This document shows positions 27,075 to 35,724 of a stretch of 64,000 nt of DNA, piece by piece. This DNA comes from Promethearchaeota archaeon (lineage in GTDB: Archaea > Asgardarchaeota > Lokiarchaeia > Sigyniarchaeales > SOKP01), in the NCBI GenBank assembly GCA_016840165.1, contig JAEOSU010000076.1, positions 22,719 to 86,718 of the forward strand, read 5' to 3'. The notes under the pieces are model-generated. The model searched no databases and was not told where the DNA came from. It saw only the letters and a list, made by a program, of their open reading frames with translations. Each line of letters starts with the position of its first letter. The stretch's first letter is position 1. A program made the position numbers and the translations under genes.

Positions 27075-27710
27075 GTGGATTTTGAAAAATTAACAGAACT
27101 AATTATTGAATTAGAAGTTGATGATATCGCAGATGCCGTTAAAGAGGCTTTAGAACAAGATGGAAAGGATCCATTTGAGATCTTAAATGCATTGACTAAG
27201 GGAATGGATGAGGTTGGGAAGCGTTACGAAGAGAAGGAGTATTATCTCACAGAGCTCGTATTAGCCGGGGAGACTATGAAAGAAGCATTTAATGTTTTAC
27301 AACCCGCTTTAGCAGCTGCTGACACATCACAAGAGAAGGTTAAGATTATTATGGGTACGGTTAAAGGTGACAATCATGATATTGGAAAAAATATCCTCGC
27401 ATCCTTACTTTTGAGTTCAGGATTTGAACTATATGACCTTGGAATGGACGTAGATGAAAATACGATAGTTGAAAAGGTGAAAGAAACTGGGGCAAAAATT
27501 ATCGCGCTTAGCTCTCTTTTAACTATGACAGTAGAGCAAATTAAGGTGGTAGATGAGGCGTTGAAATCAGCAGGTCTAAGAGACAAAGTTAAATTAATTG
27601 TGGGTGGAGCTCCCCTAAATATGGAATTGGCAAAGAAGCTAGGAGCTGATGACTTTGCAGAAGATGCTGTGGATGGAGTAAAGCATATTAAAAAATTAGC
27701 CGGTATTTAA
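27075..27710 (+). CDS. Corrinoid (B12-binding) methyltransferase carrier protein, MtaC/MtbC-like
   Basis: A 211-aa protein of the usual corrinoid-protein length. It has an N-terminal helical cap domain (residues 1-85; LNALTKGMDEVGKRYEEKEYYLTELVLAGETM) and a C-terminal Rossmann B12 domain with GTVKGDNHDIGKNI (D99-x-H101-x2-G104, base-off cobalamin ligand His). ALSSLLTMT and VGGAPLN form the nucleotide-tail pocket. Such proteins shuttle methyl groups from methanol, methylamines or methoxylated compounds, or act in MetH-like roles. The cognate MtaB- or MttB-type methyltransferase is not in the window. The start is GTG, with a TATA-like ttataatat near 27020. Confidence 0.9.
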   Translation: MDFEKLTELIIELEVDDIADAVKEALEQDGKDPFEILNALTKGMDEVGKRYEEKEYYLTELVLAGETMKEAFNVLQPALAAADTSQEKVKIIMGTVKGDNHDIGKNILASLLLSSGFELYDLGMDVDENTIVEKVKETGAKIIALSSLLTMTVEQIKVVDEALKSAGLRDKVKLIVGGAPLNMELAKKLGADDFAEDAVDGVKHIKKLAGI

Positions 27711-27717
27711 TCTTTCT

Positions 27718-27727
27718 TCCTTTTTTT
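27718..27727 (+). terminator. T-rich terminator after the corrinoid protein
   Basis: A pyrimidine tract with a seven-T run (27721-27727) directly after the stop of the corrinoid protein gene, typical for archaeal termination. Confidence 0.4.
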
Positions 27728-27910
27728 AAATATACTATTTCTTGCTTTAATCAAGAAACAACTTAATAGAGTTTATAATTTATAATGCTGATTTGTAATC
27801 TATTTAATTTTCAGTTTAAGTTAAATGAGATTTGTTGTTAAATTATAATCAGAATCTTTAATTGTTTAATGCGAGTTATAACTATTAGAAACATTTATGA
27901 AATATTATTA

Positions 27911-27936
27911 ACCCAGAGCTGTGCTCAGTTTTGGGT
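27911..27936 (+). promoter_or_regulatory. Hairpin in the leader of the sulfur operon
   Basis: ACCCA-GAGC-tgt-GCTC-agtt-TGGGT can form a two-part stem (5 bp outer, 4 bp inner with a 3-nt loop) ending 14 nt before the GGAGGT Shine-Dalgarno of the TusA-like gene. It may be a protein-binding operator or an RNA control element. Only the pairing is seen. Confidence 0.35.
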
Positions 27937-27963
27937 GAGTATATGTCAAAGGAGGTATTAAAT

Positions 27964-28215
27964 TTGACTGATAATAAAAAAGAGATAGACTATGATGAAG
28001 AGTTAGATACAAGAGGTTTGTTTTGCCCTGAACCGCTTTTTGAGGTACGAAATTTTTCCGAATCACTTGAAGTAGGGCAATGCTTAAAAGTAATAGCAGA
28101 TGATCCTGCTGCAGAGGAAGATTTAACTCGATGGGCTAAAAGAACTGATACTGAAATTGTAGAGTTCTTTAAAGATGGTGATGACCTAGTTTTCTACTTT
28201 AAGAAAAAAAAATAA
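27964..28215 (+). CDS. tusA: TusA/SirA-like sulfur carrier protein
   Basis: An 83-aa protein. The motif RGLFCPEPLFEVR contains the CPxP Cys that carries persulfide sulfur in TusA proteins, followed by VGQCLKVIADDPAAEEDLTRWAKR. The start is taken as TTG 27964 because GGAGGT ends 7 nt before it. Upstream in-frame TTG 27931 and ATG 27943 would place that Shine-Dalgarno inside the gene. It probably accepts sulfur from the adjacent IscS-like protein or feeds the rhodanese/TusA fusion at 30463. It overlaps the longer reading of iscS by one base. Confidence 0.9.
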   Translation: MTDNKKEIDYDEELDTRGLFCPEPLFEVRNFSESLEVGQCLKVIADDPAAEEDLTRWAKRTDTEIVEFFKDGDDLVFYFKKKK

Positions 28216-28241
28216 TGAATAAGATAAAAGAGGTAAATTTG

Positions 28242-29423
28242 ATGAGTTATTATTTAGATAATCAAGCCGCAAAACCCGTCGATGAACGTGTTATTAAAGA
28301 AATGATGCCGTATTTCAGAGAAAAGTATGCTAATCCTGCTTCACTTCATTGCGATGGTGATATTGCGACTGATGTTTTAGAAAAATCTCGAAAAAAAGTT
28401 GCTGATTTTATTAACGCTCCAAATGCATCTGACATTATATTTACTTCAGGAGCCACCGAATCAAATAATTTAGCTTTAATTGGTGCTGCGTTAAGATATC
28501 AAAAAAAGGGGAAACATATAATTATATCAGAAATCGAGCATATTTCAATCCATAATATTGCAAAATACTTAGAAAGGCAAGGATTCAGAGTCAGTAGAGT
28601 TGCTGTTGATCAATATGGTATAATTAATTTAGATAAATTAGAGAAATTAATCTCAGATGATACCATTCTGGTTTCAATAACAACAGCAAGTAATGAAGTG
28701 GGTTCATTACAACCAATTGAAGAAATTAGTAAAATAACTAAGCAGAGAGACATATTATTTCATACAGACGCAGTCCCTAGTTTGAGTGTCATTCCGATTG
28801 ATGTCCAAAAAACGCCTTTAGACTTAGTTACCCTCTCTTCAAATGACATTTATGGTCCTAGAGGAGTTGGTGCATTATATATAAGGAAAGGAGTTCGAGT
28901 AAATCCTATACTTATTGGTGGTGGTCAAGAAAGAGGATTAAGATCAGGTTCTGAAAATATTCCAGGAATTGTAGGATTTGCCAAGGCTGCAGAAATAGCA
29001 AAACGTGAAATGGAAAGTGAAGCTAAGAGATTACAAATATTACGAGATAAGTTAATAAAAAATGTTTTGGAGTCTATTCCAAATTCTCATTTAAATGGAC
29101 ACCCCGAAAAAAGATTACCAAATAATGCACATTTTCGATTTGACTATATAGAGGGAGAATCATTGATTTTGGGATTAAAAGAAAACAATATTGCGGCAGC
29201 TACGGGTTCTGCGTGCAGTTCAAAAACGCTAGAAGCTTCTCATACATTGATTTCTTTAGGTTTGCTCCATGAAGAAGCGCACGGAAGTCTATTAATCTCA
29301 TTAGGGAGAACTACTAAGGAATCAGATATCGATAAATTGCTAGAAACCTTGCCTGGAATTGTAAAAAGATTACGAAAATTATCTCCGTTAACGCCTCCTG
29401 AGATGTTAAAGAAATTAAATTAA
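28242..29423 (+). CDS. iscS: IscS/NifS-family cysteine desulfurase lacking the PLP lysine
   Basis: About 393 aa from ATG 28242, preceded by GAGGTAAATTT. An in-frame ATG at 28215 would give 402. Fold marks are YLDNQAA, GATESNNLALIG, SEIEHISIHN (His), TASNEVG, HTDAVPS and the mobile loop GSACSSKTLE with the nucleophilic Cys (C325). The block that should read SxHKxxGPKG is SSNDIYGPRG, so Asp (D202) replaces the Schiff-base lysine and Asn replaces the His. The Gln of DATQS is Pro. The IscS of Archaeoglobus fulgidus has the same Lys-to-Asp change. It may assemble clusters with IscU using external sulfide or a persulfide donor such as the adjacent TusA. Confidence 0.9.
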   Translation: MSYYLDNQAAKPVDERVIKEMMPYFREKYANPASLHCDGDIATDVLEKSRKKVADFINAPNASDIIFTSGATESNNLALIGAALRYQKKGKHIIISEIEHISIHNIAKYLERQGFRVSRVAVDQYGIINLDKLEKLISDDTILVSITTASNEVGSLQPIEEISKITKQRDILFHTDAVPSLSVIPIDVQKTPLDLVTLSSNDIYGPRGVGALYIRKGVRVNPILIGGGQERGLRSGSENIPGIVGFAKAAEIAKREMESEAKRLQILRDKLIKNVLESIPNSHLNGHPEKRLPNNAHFRFDYIEGESLILGLKENNIAAATGSACSSKTLEASHTLISLGLLHEEAHGSLLISLGRTTKESDIDKLLETLPGIVKRLRKLSPLTPPEMLKKLN

Positions 29424-29437
29424 GGTGAGAAAAAAAA

Positions 29438-30241
29438 GTGAAATCAACTCAATATTCAGATAAAGTATTGGACCATTTTAGGAATCCAAGAAATGTAGGG
29501 GAGATAGAAGATGCTGACGGTGTTGGGAAGGTCGGTAACCCAGTTTGCGGTGATCTGATGTGGATTTACATTAAAGTGGGGAAAAATGATAAAGGTCAAG
29601 AAATAATTGATGATATAAAGTTCAAAACCTTTGGATGTGGCTCAGCAATTTCCACATCATCAATGATAACCGAGATGGTTAAAGGAATGACTTTGGATGA
29701 TGCTTATAAGGTGAGTCGACAAGACGTTGCGGATGAGTTAGAAGGATTACCTCCGATTAAGATGCATTGTTCTAATTTAGCAGCGGATGCACTAAAAGCT
29801 GCGATCGACAATTATAGAACGGGAGAATCACCTGAAATAGAAATTGCTACTTCGTGTCAACTAGATGTACGTGTGATCTTAGGTGTTGATGAGTTTCTAG
29901 GTAAAGGTGTCTATAAAGAAATACCATCAGACTTAGAAGAATTACGTGACAAGAGAGTTTTAATAGTAGATTCAGGAGATACTTCTTTAGAACTTGCTCT
30001 AAAATTGAAAGATTATACTGGCAGAGTAGTAGTTGTAACTTCAGCAAAAACTGTCCCTGGAACTGTAGAGATCAAAAAGAAATTAAAACATTCTCCAGTA
30101 AAAATTTTACTCGACTCAGAACTTGTAGAAATAAAGGGAGAATTGGATGAAGTTGAAAAAGTTGTTATCCATGATTATGATGAAGACGAGAAATATGAGC
30201 TATTCGTTGACGTAGTAATAATCTTAGATTATAGAGGTTAA
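29438..30241 (+). CDS. iscU: IscU scaffold fused to a thioredoxin-reductase-like nucleotide-binding fragment
   Basis: A 267-aa protein. Residues 1-130 are IscU, starting YSDKVLDHFRNPRNVGE and carrying the three cluster cysteines and the Asp: C37-x-D39, C67 (GCGSAIS) and C111 (MHCSNLA). Residues about 155-265 resemble the NAD(P)-binding half of thioredoxin reductases (DKRVLIVDSGDTSLELALKL, then GRVVVVTSAK, then a strand pattern ending YELFVDVVIIL). The usual GGGxxA loop is degenerate (VDSGDTS). IscU assembles Fe-S clusters. The extra domain may deliver electrons or be a regulatory relic. It is cotranscribed with iscS (14 bp apart, GTG start). Confidence 0.88.
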   Translation: MKSTQYSDKVLDHFRNPRNVGEIEDADGVGKVGNPVCGDLMWIYIKVGKNDKGQEIIDDIKFKTFGCGSAISTSSMITEMVKGMTLDDAYKVSRQDVADELEGLPPIKMHCSNLAADALKAAIDNYRTGESPEIEIATSCQLDVRVILGVDEFLGKGVYKEIPSDLEELRDKRVLIVDSGDTSLELALKLKDYTGRVVVVTSAKTVPGTVEIKKKLKHSPVKILLDSELVEIKGELDEVEKVVIHDYDEDEKYELFVDVVIILDYRG

Positions 30242-30416
30242 AATTTTTACATTTCTTTTCAATACTTTTCAATATTTAGTTCAATTTAATTTTGTAGTTA
30301 ATTTTATTATTGGTTTTGGATTAAAAAGCTCTTTTAAAAAACATCAAATTTAAATGGATTTTTAATTCATAAGAATGAAATTTAAATGAAATTTATAATT
30401 TTGATTATTAAAAGTA

Positions 30417-30439
30417 GTGATGTAGTGTATCACGATCAC
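30417..30439. promoter_or_regulatory. GTGAT half-site cluster at the CoADR promoter
   Basis: GTGAT-gtagtgt-ATCAC forms a 5-bp dyad at 30417-30433, and a further ATCAC follows at 30435-30439. The cluster covers the expected transcription start, about 25 bp after the TATA-like atttataatt (30391-30400). This position suits a repressor. Confidence 0.4.
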
Positions 30440-30462
30440 ACAACTTAACTAATGATGAAAAG

Positions 30463-32862
30463 ATGAAAAAAGTATTAATAGTTGGCGGAGTTGCTGGTGG
30501 TGCATCAGCGGCAGCTCGTTTAAGAAGGTTAATGGAAAATATAGAAATCATCGTATTTGAGAAAGGTTCTTTTGTCTCATTTGCTAATTGCGGTTTACCT
30601 TATTACGTTGGAAATGTAATAAAAGAACGTGATCAGCTAGAACTGATGACCCCGAAAGATTTTTATGATCGATTTAATATCGATGTCAGAATAAATCAAG
30701 AAGTAATTTCGATTAATCGTAGTCAAAAGACAGTGAACATCATAGATTTAGAGAAAGATAGTGAATATTATTTAGAATATGATTATTTAATACTCTCTCC
30801 TGGTGCCTCTCCTATCATACCCCCCTTCAAGGGTTTGAAAGATGTTCCAACTTTTACACTTCGGACTATTCCTGATTCTGTAAAAATAAGAGAATTTGCT
30901 GAAGAGAATAAAGTAAAACATGCAACTATCATTGGAGGAGGATATATTGGATTAGAAATGGCAGAAAATCTCAAAGAAAAAGGAATTCGAGTTAAGATTG
31001 TTGAAATGCTTGATCAAGTTTTAGCACCTTTAGATAAAGAAATGGCCCAGTTTATTCATCAAGAATTAATCTTAAATGGAGTATGTCTTCAATTAGGAGA
31101 TGCTGTCGACTCTTTTATGTGCGATGAGAACCAGTGCAACTATGTTATTCCAAAGAGTGGTAAAAAGATTAAAACTGATATGATAATTATGGCAATAGGT
31201 GTAAAACCGGAGAATAAGTTAGCTATAGATTCAGGTTTAAAAGTTGGTCCGAAAGGACATATCATAGTTGATAATCATATGAGAACATCTGATCCTTACA
31301 TTTATGCCGTAGGGGATGCGGTTCAAACTAATAATTATATTACAGACCAATCTGCAGCTATCCCACTTGCGGGTCCAGCAAACAAACAAGGTAGAATTGC
31401 AGCCGACAACATAGCGGGAAGAAATTCGATATATAGAGGAATCTTAGGAGCTTCTGTACTTAAAGTTTTTGACCTTACAGTTGCATTTGTTGGATTAAGT
31501 GAGAAACAGTTAAAGGGGATGGATATTGATTATGAAAAAATTTATGTTCATCCAAATAATCATGCTGGTTATTATCCTGGTGCTATTCCGATTACACTTA
31601 AATTATTGTTTGAAAAAACAAGTGGTAAAATACTAGGAGCTCAAGCCGTTGGAGGGCCTGGTACTGAAAAACGCATAGATGTGATATCAACTGCAATAAA
31701 GTTTAAGGGAACAGTCTTTGATTTGGAAGAACTAGAGCTTACATATGCTCCCCCTTATGGATCAGCAAAGGATCCGGTCAATATGGCAGGATTTGTGGCA
31801 TCAAATGTACTACGGGGAGATCATCCTATATGGCAATGGGAAGACTTACCAGAAATTCAACAAAATAATAGTGCATTTATAGATGTAAGGACCCCCGAAG
31901 AATTTGAAGTTGGGTCGATTGAAAACGCATTGAATATCAATGATTTAGAATTACGACAGAGGTTAAATGAGATTCCAAAAGATAAAAATATCTATGTATT
32001 TTGTGAAGTGGGTTTTCGTGGTTATTTAGCAACGAGATTATTGCTTCAAGAGGGTTTTGAAAAAGTTCGGAATCTTACAGGAGGTTATAAACTTTTAAAA
32101 ACAGCCCAAGCGACTACGCAAGAATTAGCTGAAGCTTGCGGACCACCAGAAGAAATAATGGAAGAGATGATTCAAGAAAAAACCACCGAAACTGATGAAT
32201 TTATGGAAGTTGATGCTTGTGGAATTTCATGTCCAGGTCCTTTAAATGCTCTTATCCAAGGACTTGACAATCTGCCTGAAGGTAAAAAACTTAAAATATA
32301 TACGACTGATCCTGGTTTTAAATCAAGTGTAGAAGCATATGTAAAACTCAACGAGGCTGTGAAGTTATTATACTTAGGAAAAGAAAAGGGAAAGCTAATG
32401 GCTATTCTCGAAAAAGGAATCATATCAAAAGAAGAAGTTAAAGCCCCTATTAAAGTGAAAAAGAAAACACGTTCTGAATTAAGAGGACCAGAAGCACCGC
32501 CCTTATCAGAGATAAATGCAACCGAATTATATGACAGAATGGGTACTGAAGATTCACCCGCATTAGTAGTGGATGTTCGAACACCCTCTGAATACCATGA
32601 AACAGGTTATATAAAAGACTCAGAGTTGATACCATTAGGAGAGTTAATGAGAGATTTAGGAAAATTAGAGGAGTATAAAGATAAAGAAGTCGTAGTCTTA
32701 TGTGCAGTAGGGGGTCGTTCTTTCATGGCAGCACAGCTTTTAGTGAGGGAGGGTTTTAGAGACGTAAGAAACCTAGTCGGAGGAATAAAAGCTTGGATAA
32801 GACTCGGTTACCCAGTAACTGGAGGCGTGATAGATTCAACCGTAAAATATCTTAAAACCTAA
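30463..32862 (+). CDS. CoA-disulfide-reductase-like flavoprotein fused to rhodanese, TusA and rhodanese domains
   Basis: A 799-aa four-part sulfur enzyme. Residues 1-440 form an FAD/NAD(P) oxidoreductase (VGGVAGGASAAARL, active Cys C43 in FANCGLPYYVG, NAD loop IIGGGYIGLEMA, FAD site YAVGDAV). Rhodanese 1 spans about 468-545 (FIDVRTPEEFE, C514 in YVFCEVGFRG). The TusA domain spans about 585-655 (C590 in SCPGPLNALI). Rhodanese 2 spans about 690-790 (VVDVRTPSEYHETGYI, C747 in VLCAVGGRS). This architecture fits NAD(P)H-dependent reduction of CoA persulfides, polysulfide or disulfides, with sulfur relayed between the domains. Together with TusA, IscS and IscU upstream it forms a sulfur-handling locus. 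Confidence 0.9.
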   Translation: MKKVLIVGGVAGGASAAARLRRLMENIEIIVFEKGSFVSFANCGLPYYVGNVIKERDQLELMTPKDFYDRFNIDVRINQEVISINRSQKTVNIIDLEKDSEYYLEYDYLILSPGASPIIPPFKGLKDVPTFTLRTIPDSVKIREFAEENKVKHATIIGGGYIGLEMAENLKEKGIRVKIVEMLDQVLAPLDKEMAQFIHQELILNGVCLQLGDAVDSFMCDENQCNYVIPKSGKKIKTDMIIMAIGVKPENKLAIDSGLKVGPKGHIIVDNHMRTSDPYIYAVGDAVQTNNYITDQSAAIPLAGPANKQGRIAADNIAGRNSIYRGILGASVLKVFDLTVAFVGLSEKQLKGMDIDYEKIYVHPNNHAGYYPGAIPITLKLLFEKTSGKILGAQAVGGPGTEKRIDVISTAIKFKGTVFDLEELELTYAPPYGSAKDPVNMAGFVASNVLRGDHPIWQWEDLPEIQQNNSAFIDVRTPEEFEVGSIENALNINDLELRQRLNEIPKDKNIYVFCEVGFRGYLATRLLLQEGFEKVRNLTGGYKLLKTAQATTQELAEACGPPEEIMEEMIQEKTTETDEFMEVDACGISCPGPLNALIQGLDNLPEGKKLKIYTTDPGFKSSVEAYVKLNEAVKLLYLGKEKGKLMAILEKGIISKEEVKAPIKVKKKTRSELRGPEAPPLSEINATELYDRMGTEDSPALVVDVRTPSEYHETGYIKDSELIPLGELMRDLGKLEEYKDKEVVVLCAVGGRSFMAAQLLVREGFRDVRNLVGGIKAWIRLGYPVTGGVIDSTVKYLKT

Positions 32863-32990
32863 ATAGTTCTATTTAAGCAAAAAAAACTCTTATCTTTAAT
32901 TTATAAATGAAAGGATTATTATTAAATAGGCATATATAGTTATTTAGATTCAATTCAATAAAATACAAATATTCAAAAAATGGTGAAAAT

Positions 32991-33575
32991 ATGAAAGAAA
33001 CACCAAAAAAGCTATTCGCCGCTTATGTTGGTGAATCTCAAGCACGTAATCGATATACATTCTTCTCTAAAATCGCGAAGAAGGAAGGTTATGCTTTAAT
33101 TGCAAAGATTTTTGAAGAGACAGCGGAACAAGAACTTCAACATGGTTCATGGTTCTATAAGATGCTTCAAGATTTCAAAAAGGAAGAAGCATTTGATGAT
33201 TTTAAAGTATGTGAAGAATATCCAACAACTTATAGCAATACTAGAGAGAATTTGAAATCAGCTGTTAAAGGAGAGACTATGGAGTGGCAAACACTTTATC
33301 CAGATTTAGCCGATACTGCTGAAAAAGAGGGTTATCCTGATATAGCAAAAAGAACAAGGGCAATTGCACGAGCTGAACAACATCATTCAGAACGCTATGG
33401 AAAATTATTAAAATTAGTGGGTGATGATGCTTTCTTTAAACGTGGTAAAAAAGTAGTCTGGGTTTGTTTGGAATGTGGTTACGAGGTTGAGATGGATGAA
33501 CTACCTGAAAATTGGATATGTCCAAGTTGTTCTCATCCCAGAGCTTATTTCATGAAGAAATGTGAAGATTTCTAA
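32991..33575 (+). CDS. rbr: Rubrerythrin
   Basis: A 194-aa protein. The N-terminal four-helix di-iron domain has the Glu/His pattern GESQARNRYTFF, ETAEQELQHGSWFY, EYPTTYSNTRENLKSAVKGE and RAIARAEQHHSERY. The C-terminal rubredoxin-like site is VCLECGYEVEMDELPENWICPSC. Rubrerythrin reduces H2O2 using electrons from rubredoxin, protecting anaerobes from oxidative stress. It is followed by an ion transporter gene and lies near the flavodiiron/rubredoxin block on the other strand. The ATG start follows a GGTGAAAAT Shine-Dalgarno. Confidence 0.95.
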   Translation: MKETPKKLFAAYVGESQARNRYTFFSKIAKKEGYALIAKIFEETAEQELQHGSWFYKMLQDFKKEEAFDDFKVCEEYPTTYSNTRENLKSAVKGETMEWQTLYPDLADTAEKEGYPDIAKRTRAIARAEQHHSERYGKLLKLVGDDAFFKRGKKVVWVCLECGYEVEMDELPENWICPSCSHPRAYFMKKCEDF

Positions 33576-33682
33576 ATAAATTAAACTTTTTTATATTGGC
33601 AAATTGTAGTGGTTTAGTTTTAATTTTATTTGTTATCTTATTATAATAGCTTTCAAATAAATTGGAATAGGAGTATAAAAAA

Positions 33683-35041
33683 ATGATGGAACTGGTATTA
33701 CAAATTATCGTTTTATCTTGTTTCGTAGTAGTTATTATTGCTTTGTTTAGAGAAAAATCTGACTTTTTATTTTTTTCAATAGCAGCTATGCTTATATCAG
33801 CAACATCCACTTACTTTTTATCTCCCGTTCCAGTTTCAATGGAGGAGATATTTCTCTCGGTTGACTGGGAGGTTATATTTTTCTTGATATCCTTATTCAC
33901 AATAGTGGCTGTATTAGAAGAAAATCATATTTTCCAAGAGCTTGCAAGAAGAATCACCACGAAATTTAGCACGAATACAAGGAAATTTTTTTGGGTGATT
34001 TGTTTGACTTCTACCATAACTGCAGCTTTTATAGAGGATGTCTCAGTGGCAATCATATTTATTCCAATGATTATTAACACCAGCGAAAAAATGAGAATCA
34101 ATCCTGCGCCTATTTTATTAGGAATGACAATTTGCATTAATTTAGCTTCCACATTAACTCCTTTTGGTTCTGCAGAAAATATATTAATTGCTAATCAATT
34201 TTTTCTCTCATCTCAGTGGTTTTTTATTAATATGGGATTATATTTCTTAATCGCAACTTTAACTACTCTATTTTTATTGGACAAGTTTATACTTCAGAAA
34301 CATTTAAAAGATATTTGGACTCCTGAATGCCTCGAAAAAGAAATTCCTATAGATAAAAATTATATTAAAGAACATGAACTTGTAATAGTCGAAAAACCGA
34401 TACCGCGAAAAATTTTCAATAAAAATATGGTGAGTCTTTTAATTTTCTTCGGGTTTCTAATTTTTATTCCAAATATTCTATTTATTGGATTAATAGGGAT
34501 GCTATTATTTGTATTCCTTAACCCCCGTCGAGGAGAATCGGGTAAAAAATATCCCGACATCTCATATTATCTCAAACAAGTTGATTTTAAGTTAATATTT
34601 TTCTTTATTAGTTTGTTTATACTCGTCTTTTCTTTTGAAAAGGCGGGAATAATCCAATTATTAGAAGATTTCGTATTGAATATTGCGCCTACGAATATTT
34701 TTCTATTAAGCGTATTGATCTTGATTGTTACATCCCTATTATCTGGGTTCCTCGATAACGTTCCTGTAACCGTACTCTTTATTCCCATCATACAGGCTCT
34801 TTCCGACAATGGTTTTGCCTCTATCCCGATGTTGGTTGCATTTATTTTAGGGATAAATCTGGGGGGTAACTTCCTTCCACAGGGGAGCGCCGCGGATATG
34901 ATGACCTTAGAATTATCAAAAAAATATTGTGCAGATGATCTTAATTATAAACGATTGCTAAAGGTAGGAGGAATTTTTGCGGCTTATCACATTGTATTAG
35001 GAATTGGATATCTCGCTTTACAAACATTTTTCTTTTTATAG
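33683..35041 (+). CDS. NhaD/ArsB-type ion transporter
   Basis: A 452-aa protein of the ion transporter superfamily with about 11-12 helices. Characteristic pieces are FIEDVSVAIIFIPMII and LASTLTPFGSAENILIA in the first half and GFLDNVPVTVLFIPIIQ and LGINLGGNFLPQGSAADMM in the second. This is the inverted repeat of two reentrant loops seen in NhaD, ArsB and citrate transporters. A Na+/H+ antiporter is the most likely role, with anion export as the alternative. The start is ATG (two in tandem). Confidence 0.82.
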   Translation: MMELVLQIIVLSCFVVVIIALFREKSDFLFFSIAAMLISATSTYFLSPVPVSMEEIFLSVDWEVIFFLISLFTIVAVLEENHIFQELARRITTKFSTNTRKFFWVICLTSTITAAFIEDVSVAIIFIPMIINTSEKMRINPAPILLGMTICINLASTLTPFGSAENILIANQFFLSSQWFFINMGLYFLIATLTTLFLLDKFILQKHLKDIWTPECLEKEIPIDKNYIKEHELVIVEKPIPRKIFNKNMVSLLIFFGFLIFIPNILFIGLIGMLLFVFLNPRRGESGKKYPDISYYLKQVDFKLIFFFISLFILVFSFEKAGIIQLLEDFVLNIAPTNIFLLSVLILIVTSLLSGFLDNVPVTVLFIPIIQALSDNGFASIPMLVAFILGINLGGNFLPQGSAADMMTLELSKKYCADDLNYKRLLKVGGIFAAYHIVLGIGYLALQTFFFL

Positions 35042-35083
35042 AAAATAATTAAACCTTTAATTTTTCAGAATATTTTTAATCCT

Positions 35084-35635
35084 ATGAGGAAGAAGAAAGC
35101 GATAATTTTAGATAGAGACGGTGTTTTAATTGAAGATAAGGATTATTCTTATAAGATAGAAGATTTGGAGATATTACCGGGTGTAATCGAAGGATTAAAA
35201 CTATTGCAGACTAAATTTGTATTCTTTATTGTTACTAATCAATCTGGGATTGGACGGGGTTTTTATACTGTAAATGATTTTCTTAAATATAATAACCATT
35301 TGATTTCAGAATTACAAGGAGAAGGGATAAGAATCGAGAAAACATTTTATTGTCCTCATTTAAGGGAGGATCGATGCGAATGCAGAAAACCTAATCCCAA
35401 ATATTTATTTGATATACGGGATGGTTGGGATATTGACCTGAAACTTTCTTGGATGATAGGCGATCATCCATCTGACATAGAGTTTGGCATAAATGGTGGA
35501 TGCCAGACTGTTTATATGAGTACGGGTCATGGAAAGAAACATCTGAATGAGCTTGAAGAACTAAATATCAAACCAACTTTCATAAGTTCTAATTTTTTTC
35601 ATGCCGCAGAATCTATACTCAAATTATCTTCATAA
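35084..35635 (+). CDS. HAD histidinol/heptose-bisphosphate phosphatase-like
   Basis: A 183-aa protein of the GmhB/HisB-N group. Motif I is ILDRDGVLIED, motif II is FIVTNQSGIGRGFYT, zinc-site cysteines/histidine appear in FYCPHLREDRCECRKPNP and motif IV is MIGDHPSDIEFGINGG. Known members dephosphorylate D-glycero-D-manno-heptose 1,7-bisphosphate or histidinol phosphate. No heptose or histidine genes are nearby, so the substrate is open. It is co-directional with the NhaD-like gene, 43 bp apart. Confidence 0.85.
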   Translation: MRKKKAIILDRDGVLIEDKDYSYKIEDLEILPGVIEGLKLLQTKFVFFIVTNQSGIGRGFYTVNDFLKYNNHLISELQGEGIRIEKTFYCPHLREDRCECRKPNPKYLFDIRDGWDIDLKLSWMIGDHPSDIEFGINGGCQTVYMSTGHGKKHLNELEELNIKPTFISSNFFHAAESILKLSS

Positions 35636-35724
35636 TTCGCTTTATTAAGTACTTAAATCAAGATATAAATAATATCAACAAAAAAGTAGATGACAATACT
35701 TAATAAAAAAATAAAAATTTTATT

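Noticed and set aside
28215..29423. Calling the Lys-less IscS a novel enzyme or pseudogene
   Set aside because: The same substitution is documented in Archaeoglobus fulgidus IscS, and the loop Cys and fold are intact, so it is an unusual but known variant.
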